This document shows, in pieces, positions 10,791 through 22,627 of a DNA stretch of 64,000 nucleotides. The first letter of the stretch is position 1, and each line of letters opens with the position of its first letter. The notes under the pieces were generated by a model. The model was given only the letters and a program-made list of their open reading frames with translations, was not told the origin of the DNA and ran no database searches. A program made the position numbers and the translations under genes. Source of the stretch: Pictodentalium vernedei (taxonomy: Eukaryota > Mollusca > Scaphopoda > Dentaliida > Dentaliidae); contig CM062297.1 of assembly GCA_031216915.1 (NCBI GenBank), forward strand, positions 184,148,083-184,212,082, written 5' to 3'.

Positions 10791-11577
10791 CGTTCCAACG
10801 AGGGGTCACATGATATGGTTTTGTTGAAATTGTTTGAAAATAATATTTTTTCAACTGATAAATTTCCATATTATGTGGGCGGATGCGGGCGATTCGTTGG
10901 GTAAAGGGTTAAACTGTACTATGTATTGAGGTGAATGAACAGTTAGAATATTAACTTTTGAAATGTGTAACTAAAGTTACTTGTAATATCCCATGACCTT
11001 TGTTTTCCGTATGATTGTGCAACAACGTAATTTTGCACTGAGCCTTGCCATTTGCTCAATCTCTGTTCTCTGCAGTATTAACCAGCACTCTGTTAATCAG
11101 TACTAAAGAGTATTGTTGAAGAGGTGTACCTTTGAATAAGTCACGTTTTGGGAAGTCATTCCAGTCTAAATAGAATCTTCCGTCTTGTACACTCGAATGG
11201 CCCCATTGGAACAATCCGAAATGCCAAAGTGAGAAAATTGTCACAAGACTCACAATGGTCAGTTCACTTGTAGCATTAAGTTGTAACTTGTGCAGGAATA
11301 AAGGAAGTTTTATGGTCGAAATCTCTGGAAATTGGTTATAGAAGTGAAAAATTTGCACTAATGTTCTTCTGTTTAACTTCTTCAAATCAATTGGAAATAA
11401 TTTTGTGTTTCCATTTTATCCCAACACAGAAGTGTACACAATCATCACCAGTTTTAAATTTGTTTTGTAAGTATATTAGAGACTGATGAATTTATGGGAA
11501 ACAACTATTAATCGACTAACCATCGAATAATGTTGACAATTAGTCGACTTGGAAAATTGATAGTTGCGACAGCCTTA
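10235..11577. mobile_element. Probable hAT-like remnant
   Basis: The left edge reads TAGAGCTGTAGTGATTATTT with TTAGTCGACTA close behind. The right edge reads AGTCGACTTGG … TTGCGACAGCCTTA. These resemble the inverted TAGGGCTGTCACGAT ends of the element at 50474-51020. The interior holds the tandem duplication and a piggyBac-like MITE. A frame of 109 codons at 11056-11385 (minus) has no recognised relative. No target duplication was identified, so the extent is uncertain. Confidence 0.4.
10693..10908. mobile_element. piggyBac-like palindromic MITE family P, copy 1
   Basis: Flanked by TTAA (10689-10692, 10909-10912), ends CCCTTTACCCAACA and …TTGGGTAAAGGG. The core is a palindrome around CATTGGAACGAGCTCGTTCC with GTGACCCCTC/GAGGGGTCAC shoulders. 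Further copies: 27205, 28689, 41400, 51309, 54206 and 54890. Confidence 0.8.
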
Positions 11578-11579
11578 GG

Positions 11580-12369
11580 AGGCATATGTCACATTTGTTT
11601 TCAACAACAATAAACACGTGTGGAGCATAACAGGGAGCCAACAGTGACACTTACATGTATTATTTATTCTGAAGTGCAGGTGCCACAATCTAAATGCTTC
11701 ATATTCTGTGGTTGTGCTTCATATTGTCTTTGAAGTAAAATTATGAAGTCTGTGTAGATTTGCCTTGTTAGAAAAATTATGGGAGAGTGCATCTAGGCAT
11801 CCTACCATAAATTTTATCTAACAATCATATACATTTTGGCTTGAAAACCGCGAGAAACGGTACATATCACATAATGTGTTCCAATTTCGTATCATATAGA
11901 TGACTCATTCTGATTCTGTATCATATAGACTACTCTTTTATGGGAATGCGACAAGCTATCATAACAGGCGCATGAATACATTCTATGTGTGCTTCAGTGA
12001 TCGACTCAGCTGATTGCTAACAAACTAACAAAACAAAACAAAATTCCTTCTAGTTGGCAACAGAACTATTAATAGCCAATGACCCCCCCCCCCCCCCACC
12101 TCAATAAATAGAAACTGCACAATTCAGTATTACACACTTGTAAATTCAAGCGTATCATTACAGGAAGTGACAATGAGAGTGAATAATTTTACAACACAAC
12201 TTTGAAAATTTGCGGTGACCACATAACTCATTGTCTGTTAAAGGGCCCAACAATATTGGTCCATAAAATATGTGTTTTTTAAAATCTTTTTCTCGCCCAA
12301 CATTATGTTCCAAAACTTATTAATAATTTAATCTGTTTATATGACAGAATTGTTAGATAAATGAATTAT
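11580..12369. other. No recognisable gene
   Basis: AT-rich non-coding intron sequence with a C homopolymer run near 12083-12099. No repeat family seen elsewhere in the window was recognised. Confidence 0.5.
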
Positions 12370-12509
12370 CATGATAATGTGCATGTCCTGTGATTTGCAT
12401 CAGATCCTCGGTGGTGTCCAGAATGGGATCACAACTCGCCGGCTGTGTGATCCCATTCTGGGCACCACCTCGAATCTGATACAAATCACAGGACATGCAC
12501 AGTATCATG
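12370..12509. repeat. Snapback palindrome with arms of about 60 bases
   Basis: The left arm includes GCATGTCCTGTGATTTGCAT and the right arm its inverse ACAAATCACAGGACATGC; the centre is GGGATCACAACTCGCCGG. It is probably a MITE inserted in the last intron. Confidence 0.75.
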
Positions 12510-13120
12510 ATTATCTGTATGTATCAAGACAAAGACTAGTGAGCAAATTCTGACAATCAGAAATTCAGCACTCTACATGTTGAAAAAACACTGACAAAAA
12601 AAGTGCGCAATGAGGTTATCTTGGCTAAAAGGGGGTGATGCAATTTTGTTGCATAATCTTTGCAGGGTCATCTTAAATTTATGCATCTCTGTGGATTCGA
12701 TGGTTATATTGCTAATGCAAAGTTTCTTCACTTTGTAATCTATAGAAATAAAGTTATGCTGTAATTTTACATTTTCCCATACCAGCAGAAAGAAGTCATA
12801 TGATAGCCACATGAAAACCATATCCTATTCCTGCTTAGTCCACCTTTGTCGATGCCTGACACAACTGCTTGGAAGAGACACTCATGGACACCCTCCCTAG
12901 AAATGATATCATGGGATGAAATGATAACTCCTCCACCCCTCACCCATATATTTCAAAATTTTCAAAGAGGAAATTCAACAGCAGTTTGTCTACGTGATTT
13001 CAAATCAGCTGTTTTCTCTAACTCTATGAATCTCTAATATCAGGCTGTAGAGAACCCCATATCAAATCAGACAGACGATTTTGAAGCAAACTGAATCTCA
13101 TATGTCTCTTCAATGTTTAA

Positions 13121-13204
13121 CCCCTGCACACTGATGTCGAAATCTCAGGCTGCTAATTTTTCTCGTGATGCAACTAGGAATTTAACCGCTTCAATCTTGT
13201 TTGA
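13121..13204. mobile_element. Left half of a piggyBac-like MITE
   Basis: Begins CCCCTGCACACTGATGTCGA immediately after TTAA (13117-13120), matching the family at 7479-7645. It stops where DIRS-like sequence begins near 13205, so it was probably truncated by that insertion. Confidence 0.5.
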
Positions 13205-14278
13205 CAGAGCTCAATGAGCCACCACTGAGCGTATGCAGTAGATGCTCTGCTGATCTCATGGTGACGAATGATAGGATATGCATATCCTCCAATTCAGTTG
13301 ATTCAGTAGATTATGTTTAAGATCAAACAGTCTCGTTGTGAATCCTACTAGTAGCACCTCTGTCGTCACAGAAACCTTGGATCAGTCTTCTCAAGTGTCT
13401 GTTATGGGACGTTCCCCGGAAGCTTCCTCCACGAGAGGACCTTCTTTATCAGGGGAAGTTTTTGTTCTTCACGTCCTTCTCCGCCCATAGTGGCATAATG
13501 GAGTCGGTTAGACGTGAGGGAACCATTGCGGTTCCTATATTATTTTATGACTAACACAAGAACGATTAAGTAATGCGGGTGAGGAGGGTTCGATATGACT
13601 TCGAATCCCCCCACCGCCAATGTGTTTAGAGGCGATTACTGGGCAAGATGTAGTTTTCTTCCCGCAAGCCTCGTATGAGTTTAAATACATAATGCATTTC
13701 AGGTCTTCTCGATTGGTGGCTGTGTCGTGTTCTATGGCGACCTCATGGGCACATCCACTTTTTAGTTGGATGGTTTCCTGTGGTTGTCCGTCTTTTTGTC
13801 ATATACGAGCGCATAATTTATCATAAATAAATTGCTAGTCTTTGGGTACTTCGGAGACTGTCTAGCCAGTTAACTGGTATTCAGATGATTACATGTGGAA
13901 TTTCAAGAAATAATGAATTATTAGGCAGACACATTATTGTACGTTATGGACCTTAGAAATTATGAATTATTTCGGGGGCAGTCCATGTCGAGTCTGTTAA
14001 ATCATACCTACTTCCATTTCTAGATCCAGGTTTCTATTATTGTCGGTACTCAATCGAATACACCTTGTTTACACTCTCGTATATTCACACATTTATACTG
14101 TCATAGATATCGGATAGTACATGTCGGGGAGTGTTGTTACTGGAATTTATTGTACGCCTGAATGGGGTCGCCTGTGGGTTACCTCGGAAGTGTGTTTACT
14201 TTCCAGAGATTGTTCATTGTGGTTCTATTTGACATGTGTATGTTATATATTATATCTCTGGTTTTCGACCTAATTATC
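13205..14278 (+). mobile_element. DIRS fragment in inverted orientation (E4)
   Basis: This block matches the reverse complement of 55970-57060 along its length, and its first 280 bases match the reverse complement of 16280-16480 in the DIRS copy next door (shared landmarks AGGATATGCATATCCT and CTACTAGTAG). It therefore holds part of the region between RNaseH and recombinase plus the distal end of a related element, in the opposite orientation to the neighbouring copy. Both ends are abrupt. No usable reading frame remains. Confidence 0.7.
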
Positions 14279-14697
14279 GAATTTGGTTCAAATCGGCCTC
14301 TCGGTTCAAAAATAGAAATTTTGGGCAGGGCACAATATAGGGATCCTCCCGTAGCGAGCCCAAATATTGACCGAGAAAATTTCTTTGAACAAACTTGAAT
14401 CTTGAGTACCAAAGGAGCTTACATACCAAATATCACAGCATTCTGACTGGTGGTTCATAAGAAGAAGACTTTAGGAGAAATTGCTACTTTTGGGGCATCA
14501 CTCCCACCCCAGTGGGGGCACCAACTTCATTTTAACAAACTGGAAAGAAGATACCTCCAATATACTGTATGTCACATTTGTTTAGGTTTGGGCTAGCGGT
14601 TTTGACGGAGAAGACCGAGTTGTGAAAGTTAATGGACGACGGACGCCAAGTGATGGCAAAAGCTCACACTGACTTTCAGTCAGGTGAGCTAAAAAAA
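14279..14697 (+). mobile_element. Pearl/Helentron-like repeat, 3' part
   Basis: The body shares CCCAAATATTGACCGAG and TTTGAACAAACTTGAATC with 27690-28147. It ends with GGACGACGGACGCC, then a hairpin AGCTCACACTGACT/AGTCAGGTGAGCT and a short A run. Such hairpin-plus-A ends recur at 22288, 28113, 45817 and 53886. The Helentron-type assignment rests on resemblance to bivalve repeats and is an inference. Confidence 0.6.
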
Positions 14698-15222
14698 GAG
14701 ACTGACATAACACCAACAATGTAATTGAGATTTACATAATAACATAATTTCTCCATTTAATGCCAGCATAACCCCTTATGCTAATTTGGTGAAGGAAACC
14801 AATTATAAAGCTAGACCTGAGAATGAGACACTTTATACTCATTTATGAGTGTTTGAGGATTGTATAGAAATGCTCGTTTGACATGTGACATATACAAATG
14901 CTACACAGTGAGCTACACTTTAAAAACAGTACATAAATGAGACATAGTTTTTGCTTCACATTGAGCTACACATTAAAATCACCTGGCACTGACGCTGGAC
15001 TACTGTCTCTGGAGGACGTATTCGCTTGCTTTTCACTATAAAGCCAGATAACATTATGGAAAAACTGTCTCCCCCCCCCCCCCTCCCCTTGTTCTGAAGG
15101 ACAATTCCTCAGAACGAAGAGGGCAGCAGAACGGCATCAGTGCTCGAGTAGATTGCCTATGCAATTTTCTAAATGTAAGATTAATGGATGACATTCTGAG
15201 CAACAGAAAGAGGACCCAAAGA

Positions 15223-16177
15223 TCAAAGGTCACCGGAGATAGATTCTAAATTTCTAAGGTAAAACTTGGTAAATGAAGAGGGCTGTGTCCAGTAGGCGCC
15301 TTCATAAGATCAGTAATAGCTAAACTGTTAGAATAAGCCCAAGAAGCACACAGTGCTCTAACCTCATGCGCTGAAGTCTTGTTGACAGAACATTGATCTG
15401 AAGATAGACTTACATAGGCAATATGCATTGTCAGCTGAATCCATCTAGTGATAGAATGAACAGATATATCCTTTCTGTTAGGAATCAGGGAAAGAAAGAA
15501 TCTTTTTTTTCCCTTTCTAATAAAACTTGATCGATGTTTATAAATGTGCATTGCTCTAACTGGACACAGCAAAGGTCTATGGTTGTCTGAGGATGGTAAA
15601 GCCTTAATGATAATAGACTCCGGCTGTTTATCCAGAATCTGATTCTTAGCAAAGAATTCCACTTCCGTAGTGAGGGTATCAGAATTACCCACACTACGGT
15701 AATGGTAATCATCAACAGATAATGCATGAAGTTCACTCATTCTTCTGGCAGACGCAAAGGCTAAGAGAAAGGCCATTTTTAGGCCAAGAATTTAAAGTCT
15801 ACATCATCTAATGGCTCAAACTGAGCTTCTTAAAGCTTCAGCAGAACCCAAGCCAAATTCCATTTAGGAATTAATCTGAGGGTTCTAGGTCTATTAATAG
15901 AGAAATTTCTAACTTGCTTGGATAAAGAAGAATCTGATCCAATAACCAAGTTATCATGATGAGCATAAGTGTCTGAGAACATAGACCTATAGCCCTTAAT
16001 TGTGACGGGCTGCAAGTTTAATACGTCAAACAAGTAGACCAGAAAATTGGCAATCTGAGGAATGGACGGTTCGTAAATGTCTACAGACTGATCCATACAA
16101 CAAAAGAAGAAAACCCTCCACTTCGCTGCATAATTCAATGAAGAGGAGGCCCTCCTACAATTAGAAATTGCATCCAC
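15223..16177 (-). pseudogene. DIRS tyrosine recombinase, frameshifted
   Basis: Catalyses integration of the circular DNA copy in intact elements. The N-terminal SAM-like part is at 15830-16177. The catalytic domain (15246-15776) shows the first arginine in SARRMSELHAL and the HxxR pair in SAHEVRALCASWA. One base is then gained or lost after ITDLMK. In the shifted frame the sequence continues YWTQPSSFTKFYLRNL, containing the nucleophile tyrosine (FYL), and stops at 15223-15225. Another break separates the two halves at about 15780-15830. All catalytic residues can be read, but not in one frame. Confidence 0.85.
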
Positions 16178-16614
16178 TGCTCGTCCTGTAAAATGTTTTC
16201 AGTGCAAGAAGGACTGCACAATGGAAATACGTGAAGGTTGAGACCTTCCGGTTTGTGATGCAGTGTGTGGGACTTCCCCTGATATAGAAGGTCCTTTCGA
16301 GGAGGAAGCTTCCGGGGAATGTCCCATAACAGACACATGAGAAGAGGTGCTACTAGTAGGATTTTGCAGTGAGACTGTTTGATTTTTAACAGAATCTGCT
16401 GAATCAACAGAGCAGGAGGATATGCATATCCTATCATTCCGTCCCATGAGATCGATAGAGTGTCTACTGCGTGTGCTAAAAGATCTGGGCATGGCGACAC
16501 AAACGTCGGTAATTGATTGTTCAGGTGTGTCACAAACAGATCTATCATGGGGTGATCCCACTGGTAGCAAATCTGCCCGAACCCTTGCTTGTTGAGCATC
16601 CACTGCGATAGCAA
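16135..16614 (-). pseudogene. DIRS region between RNaseH and recombinase, MT-like
   Basis: The conserved stretch DLFVTHLNNQLPTFVSPCPD, then AVDTLSISWDG and YAYPPALLIQQILLKI, is characteristic of the C-terminal part of the DIRS RT ORF. Goodwin and Poulter described a Dam-like methyltransferase there in DIRS1-type elements. The YAYPP motif sits where a methyltransferase would have its DPPY-like motif, but the residues are not canonical, so catalytic function is doubtful. It overlaps the start of the recombinase region in another frame. Confidence 0.65.
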
Positions 16615-17889
16615 AATGCGACCTTCCGAGAGAGTGAATCTGCTAGTATGTTCAGATGATGAACAGAAAGCTGAACATGATGATTCATGATGTATAGGTG
16701 AATTTTCTCCGTTAGTTCACATAACGGAAATGAATGGGTGTCGGCCTGGTTCCTGATGTATGCTACTACTGTCGAGCTGTCCGACAAAATCTGAACATGG
16801 ACATCCGCTATTATGTGGATCCAATGTTGTAGCGCTAGCCATATTGACATCATCTCTTTGATGTTTATGTGTTTCTCCTGGAACCGAGGGTCCCAAAGAC
16901 CCTGATACTTCAAGTCGGCAAAATTAGGGTCGCGCCCCAACCCGTCTGACTCGCATCCGTCATAATCGTGAAAGCCAGATCCGGCAGTTGCAGTGGAACT
17001 CCCTGAGTTAACCACTGAATATCTGCCCAAATCTGAACCCTTTGTTTTACTACGTCCGTTGAAACAATACTGGTTTGAGCAAAAGCATCTTCACACTCCA
17101 GTTCTGAGTATATCTGGAGGGGACGTGCGTGCAGACGGCCCAAGATCCACAACCGCTCCGCACAGCTCCAACAGATGCATGAATTCCCTCATTGTTAATG
17201 CATCAGAGAGCAGACAAAAGCGTGCAAAACGACTGACTAATTTCACTCTGGGTAACGGCAGACGAACCAGATTGTTGTGAGTATCAAAGCTCATTCCCAA
17301 GTGAATAGACGACTTGGACGGAGCTAGACCCGACTTTTTCTCGTTTACGATGAAACCAAGACGTCAGAGTAATAGAAGCAGACTCTGAACATCGTTCTGA
17401 AGAATAATTCTGTTACCGTATCTTTGTAGAATGTCGTCCAAGTAAGCTGACGTTACCACATACGAATGAGCTCGGAAGTATGACATTACCATGTTCATTA
17501 TTCGAGTGAATGCCCAGGGAGCCAGGTTCAGACCAAAGCACATTGCTCTGAACTGATACACTTTCCCTTGTACAGCGAACCAAAGATATTTTTTGAATGT
17601 CGGATGTACCAGGACATGAAAGTATGCATCCTTTAGATCTATGCTACAGGCATAGTCGTTCACTCGAACGCTTGCCCTTACCAGCTGAATGGTCTCCATA
17701 TAGAATTTTGGAGCCACGATAAGCTTGTTTATCCAGCTCAAGTCTATTACCGGTCAGAATGAGATGTTTGGCTTTGGTACGAGGAACAGGTGACTGTAAA
17801 AACCTTGAGAATCCTGATTCTCGACAACCTCTATTGCTTCCTTTGATAAGAGAGCCTGTACCTCCGCTAGGAGAAACTCTCTTTTGCAA
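16545..17889 (-). pseudogene. DIRS reverse transcriptase and RNase H, broken
   Basis: The RT begins with residues like SHLFLVPKP. After a TGA it continues PVIDLSWINKLIVAPKFYME, then CSIDLKDAYFHVLVHP (first catalytic D) and TSAYLDDILQRYG (YLDD box). A stop follows at about 17364 before the thumb (RLGFIVNEKKS…). RNase H reads TIMTDASQTGWGA, HINIKEMMSIWLAL, LSDSSTVVAYIRNQ and LADSLSRK, giving the D, E, D, D set. At least two stops and several frameshifts prevent translation. It would have copied the element's RNA in a cytoplasmic or nuclear particle. Confidence 0.85.
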
Positions 17890-18389
17890 GGATCTGATGG
17901 AAGATTTTGTCTAAAGCAGACAACTTATTAGTGGGGGTTTCGCTCTGAAAGATAGCCGTAAGCCGTCCTTGACTGCACTTCTCACCCACTGATCTTCTGT
18001 GATTGTTAACAAGTTTTTTGCAGAGCTTGATAACCTTCTGCCGACTGGCCAGCAATAGAGGTCTTAACCATCACCTGTATGACCTGCGAGGCTTACAGGA
18101 GGAGAAACCACATCCTCCCCATGAAGAACCTCGTCTCGTCTGCATAGGGGCATCTGACCGATAGTCTCGATCAGACCTATGCCCCTTTCCCGAGTCGCTA
18201 TAGTGACGACCTCTAGAATAATTATAAAAGGGTTTCTTGTACCCTCATGAGGAGTTTCCTTTTGACAATTTTTGTCTGGAATGCCCTCCTTAACTCTTAT
18301 CTGCTGAAGTGAGTCGTTGATATGCCAACTTCAAAAGCAGAGCACTAGACGCTTTCTTAGTAGCCTGTTCATAGACTAATGAAAGCTAG

Positions 18390-19654
18390 TTGTTGAAAAT
18401 AATATGTCCGGAGACTGGAGCGACTCGGAGAGAACTTTTCACCTTGTCATCTATCAGTGATGACGACGCAAGGGCAGCATCACGTCTAATTAACTCCAGA
18501 TTAGCCACTGTTAGGTTATACATGGTATACATAATTGCCCTTGAAAGAACTCTAAGAGGTATTCCTTTCCATTGAGGCGTTGCGCCATAGCTCTTGTAAG
18601 GTGATCTGCGTAAAACATAGTGTCCAAAAACACTCTATTTGAAGAAATTGCCGTCTCAATTGTGTCTGAGCAAATAGTGAATGATACAAGTAAGGATACC
18701 TCTAGATCCCTGGCATGCTCATCCAAACTCAGATGAACTCTGAACATCTTCCGCGACCATTTTTAAATGAACGTGGCCCCAAAAACGGTATGTTTATGGA
18801 AGAAGAAGATAAGAAACCGCCTTCTTCCTCGCACTCAAGAGGATAAATACAGCATCGTCTATATGGCCGAAGGCCTGCGACACCTGCCTAGACTGAACCG
18901 GAAAAGAAAGGACTTCCTCCTTTGTCTGGATAAAGTCTGCGTCCAACGACACCAGAGGTTTCTCTCTTGTCGTCGCAGCATTCTGATTCGGCAAAACAAA
19001 ATCAGGGTAGATTTGATGGATGAAAACCATCGCAACCCTGCGCTGTTCCGAAAGGGAAGGGTAATCCTCTTCCTTATCCCTGTCACCATCCGAGAGAATC
19101 AGTTGCGAATCTCGGTCCATTGCATCTGCGTGAACAGACGACTGGACAGACCCAGCACCATATGACAGCTCAGATTCTAAGTCTGAGGGGGGCTGCGCCT
19201 GCACTTGCTGGGATGCTGTGATCAGCTGCACAATTTGCAACAGCAAGTCCGTCATCAAGGCCTGAGGAGCAGCGGTCTTCTGTTCTTAGCCGCTTGCTGC
19301 TCCTGGGATGGTGTGTCAGAGATGGATCCCTTCTCCGAACGTCCCGATGATTGATGCCTCTTTTCCCTAGCTACCGGATGGTCCGACTTTACAGGCGAAG
19401 AGTGGTTCCTTCTTCGTGCAGCAGGCTGAAGTCGGGTAGCTAGGATGCGGTCGTGTGTGCTTAAATAACGTATCGGAGGAGGCCATAACTGAAGCCGACC
19501 CCGGCTGCAGACTAGACGGAGCGTCCCGAGTGGCAGGCGAACATATGCTCCATCTCGTGCAAGTTTCCAACCAGAAAACCTCATTTCGGCTTGTGAAACG
19601 TAGCGAAGGAAGCCTTGAGTGAAGCCGGTGCCGGCTGCAGACTAAACAGAGCAT
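18390..19654 (-). pseudogene. DIRS gag-like region, broken
   Basis: It lies upstream of the RT in the expected gag position. Pieces are at 19255-19584, 18794-19258 (MMTDLLLQIVQLITASQQVQ…, then an acidic serine-rich stretch) and 18511-18747 (VHLSLDEHARDLEVSLLVSF…, a helical stretch). No zinc knuckle was seen. Matching sequence exists, duplicated, at 60640-62880 in another copy. A direct duplication of about 118 bases (19470-19590 against 19590-19690) sits at the upstream end. The assignment is by position and similarity between copies. Confidence 0.6.
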
Positions 19655-21054
19655 CCCGAGTGGAGGGCGGACATAAGCTCCGGCTTGTGCAAGTTTCTCA
19701 AAACAACATCTGGCCCAGATGTTGCTAGATTAGAGATGGAGGGGCCTCTCCCACTTGCAGTCTATCAGACCTCGCCGAGTACAAGAACTTGCTGACTTCC
19801 TCCCTATTTCCTCCCTATTTCAGTTGTCGCGGGGTGAGCTATTTATATTAAAGTGCTCGCTCTGCCCATCACTGCACCGACAGACGGAGTACCGCTTCAC
19901 CGGTCGAGCTAGCTGCTCGCAAGAGATTAAAACCCATAACAAAAGGCCCTAACTCTTGCAATAATGAGTACTGCAGCTAGCTCTATATGCTCCACGGAGC
20001 GCAACAACAGTAGCACACTAGAATGGGTGTCAGAATATAATCACCATGTTCATGTTCCTGTGAAATAGAAACTGACAAAATGAATTATAACGCGGTGAGA
20101 GGCCTGGCCTCCGAACCTCATCGCCAACAATGTACCGTGACACCCGACTCCAACATCAGTCATCCCAGTGAACACAAGAATGACAAAGAGTCCACAGGAG
20201 TGCATTGATTAAAGTCGATAGCAGTCCTCCAAACTCACAACAAAATATATATATAATTAAGACATATGAATAATAACAATCAAAATTAAATTAAAAATAT
20301 TTTTTGTTAACAAAAATTTTTTGAAAAAACGCTTATGTTCCAAAAGGGAACATTAAGAGCCCAAGGGCATCCTGATAGAGCCTAAGTATGGACAAAATCC
20401 AATTTTCTTTAGCTACACTACTGGATTAATAATCCATGTATCCTACAGTAATTCTACAGTAATAGAATATAAAAAAAACTACCTATATATGAGGATGTTG
20501 TCAATGTAAACAACGTCAATGAAAACAAGACATCAGGCACACAAAAAGGCCCAAAGTCAGAACCAATTTAAATGCTACCAGATGCAAGCTAGATCTTCAA
20601 ATGAAGAAAAAACGATACATCGGATAGAAGATGCAAGACTAAACGACCTAACACCCCTAGGGTGAGGACGTAACCATGGGGAAAAAACAGAATAAATATT
20701 CTGTAATACATGTTAAACTCCCAAGACATTTAATAAAAAATTTCTATAAAAAATAGCCCAAAAGCTTAAGAGTTTAACAGGAAGAGTTCATGGAAGGAAA
20801 GGGAAGGAATACTTAATAAACAGTAGAATAATCATTAACAAAAATGAGGCGTATGTCCCGAAATTGGGAAACATGAAGTAATTTTATAATTATTATAAAG
20901 TTACAGCCCTGAACGTCCAAAACCACCGTTGAACACTTCCTTCATCCAATAACAGCCTTGTATCCACCAATTCTTGCATTGATTTATGTCTGGCATCCTC
21001 AAAAAAGGAGATTTTAAAGCACAGATGTCAGTTCATTGTTGCTGACTTTAGGGT

Positions 21055-21250
21055 CAAACAAAGAATGATGTTGTCGCCAATTTTGGTCACTTCTTGATGG
21101 CTGCGCATACACAGAGAGTAAATTATGGAGGGCCAGATAGAACTTTTAATTTTCGGTTTTCCAAGCAAATTTTGGGGATTGGGGGGTTCAAAATTTGTGT
21201 TTGGCCCTTGATAACTTTGAGTTAGCACCAGCTAGTCTGGGCCATTGAGT
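21055..21250. repeat. DIRS terminal inverted repeat, right end of E1
   Basis: Read on the minus strand this segment matches the left ends at 55101 and 57287: it has GGCCCAGACTAGCTGGTGCT, TAACTC, GGGCCAAACACAAATTTTG and CCCCAATCCCCAAAATTTG in the same order. It fixes the outer edge of E1. Confidence 0.75.
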
Positions 21251-21261
21251 TAAAGTGTAAA

Positions 21262-22320
21262 AATATTGAAGGGTGGGTTAATGTGACCCTCACATTTAAT
21301 GTCTGACCACCAAAGTTACCAAGTTACAGTGATATTATTCCAAAATGAGTCATCCTATCAAGTTACAATGAAATCCCTTCATAAATATGGCCTGTAGACT
21401 GTACTAAAGATTTCAGGCTTTGGGTCCCTGTAGCTGTCACAGTTGACTGATCGAGACCAAAAGGGGAGTTCTCATCTAGACATAATATGGAGTCATCCTA
21501 CCAAGTTACAATGAAATCCCTCCATATTAAATACAACCTGTTATCTAGTTATTATTTATTACTGTTCAACGACACTTTAACAGCCAAGGTCATATCATGT
21601 CGGTGACAGTTTTATGGGTGGAGGAAGCTTGAAAACCTGGAGAGAACCACCGAGCAATGACGAGCAGCTGCCAGCTCCCCAACATCGTAACTCCAGCACA
21701 GGCAGGGCTAGACTGGTTGAAGACATACGCACCATCGATGTGAAATATGCCTTAGTACATGGCGTCATAGTGCCCCCATGTGGACAATCAGGGTTAAGTG
21801 CCTTGCCCAAGGACACAATGCGGGAGTCCGAATCGATTGCTCAGACGGTCACCCATCCAAGGACTCGACGTTGCTTAACTTTGGTGTTCTGACAAGAACC
21901 GCTTACTGCAATGCCACTGCGCGCCCCAAATACGACCTGTAGACTGTGCAAAAAGTTTTTGGGTTTCAGGCTTGGGCAGCTGTCAATGTTGACAGATCAT
22001 GACCAAAAAGGGGCACTCTCATCTAGACATTATACAGAGTCATCCTACCAAGTTACAATGAAATCCTTTCAAAGATACGACCTGTACACTGTTCTAAAGG
22101 TTTTCAGGTTTTGGGCTTGGGCAGCCATCAAGGTTGACCGATCACAACCAAAAGGGGACTTTCTCATCTAGACATGACCTCAAACCTGCATAAGAAATTT
22201 CGTGACAATCAAGCAAGAACTATGGTGTGTAGCCTGTCCAAAAGGAAAACGTGAACTGACTGACAGACTTCTGCACGCGTGATGGCAATAGCTTATCTTG
22301 ACTTTGTCAAGTTAAGAAAA
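21262..22320 (+). mobile_element. Pearl/Helentron-like tandem array, split by a SINE
   Basis: Units of about 135-150 bp share TCATCCTACCAAGTTACAAT, GAAATCCCTTCA, GACCTGTAGACTGT and CTCATCTAGACAT. Copies start near 21343, 21490 and 22030. The array ends with a diverged hairpin (AGCTTATCTTGACTTTGTCAAGTTAAG) at 22290-22316. A related array occupies 51655-52660. The SINE at 21542-21927 interrupts it. Confidence 0.7.
21542..21927 (-). mobile_element. tRNA-derived SINE inside the array
   Basis: Antisense copy of the SINE at 5189: its complement includes CCTTGGGCAAGGCACTTAAC and a tRNA-like head ending at 21927. It is flanked by a 13-bp direct repeat AAATACAACCTGT/AAATACGACCTGT (21529-21541, 21928-21940) with one change. 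The duplicated bases belong to the tandem-array unit, so it inserted after the array formed. Confidence 0.85.
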
Positions 22321-22321
22321 A

Positions 22322-22610
22322 TAGTTTATGTCTGATATTTTACCCAAAGTTAACAAAATTGATAAATCTGTCCCTTGACTACAACAAGATTTGCAATGCT
22401 TTAGCATTGCAAAGACTTCTTGCTCTCAAGGGACGAAATACACAACACCCATGCTATTATGAAGATTATGAGGCCTAAAACATAAAACAAATCAGGAATA
22501 TGAACATTTGGTGGCAAAGATATAATTACAAAAATAAAAAATAAAATAAAAAACCACCCGCTCGCATACAATTTCACAAAAAATGGCCTGAGAAACAGTA
22601 TATCTACTTT
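22322..22610. repeat. Interspersed palindromic repeat, copy 1
   Basis: Shares TTTATGTCTGATATTTTACC, a central snapback (TGCAATGCTTTAGCATTGCA with TTGTCCC/AAGGGACGAA-type shoulders), TGAGGCCTAAAACATAAA and GGCCTGAGAAACAG with 25985-26258. The outer limits were not resolved. Non-coding. Confidence 0.75.
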
Positions 22611-22627
22611 TTAAATATATATTTATA

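Larger units (their letters stand above)
14715..21260 (-). mobile_element. DIRS retroelement E1, near full length, decayed
   Basis: On the minus strand the order is gag, reverse transcriptase, RNaseH, an MT-like region, then tyrosine recombinase, the arrangement of DIRS-group elements, which integrate with a recombinase instead of a DDE integrase. The right end (about 21055-21250) matches the terminal inverted repeat found in the left ends of the copies at 55101 and 57287, in inverted orientation. The left terminal repeat is missing: the element stops against a pearl-like repeat at about 14700. Many stops and frameshifts show that it is dead. It lies in the sense direction of the host gene's last intron. 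Confidence 0.85.
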
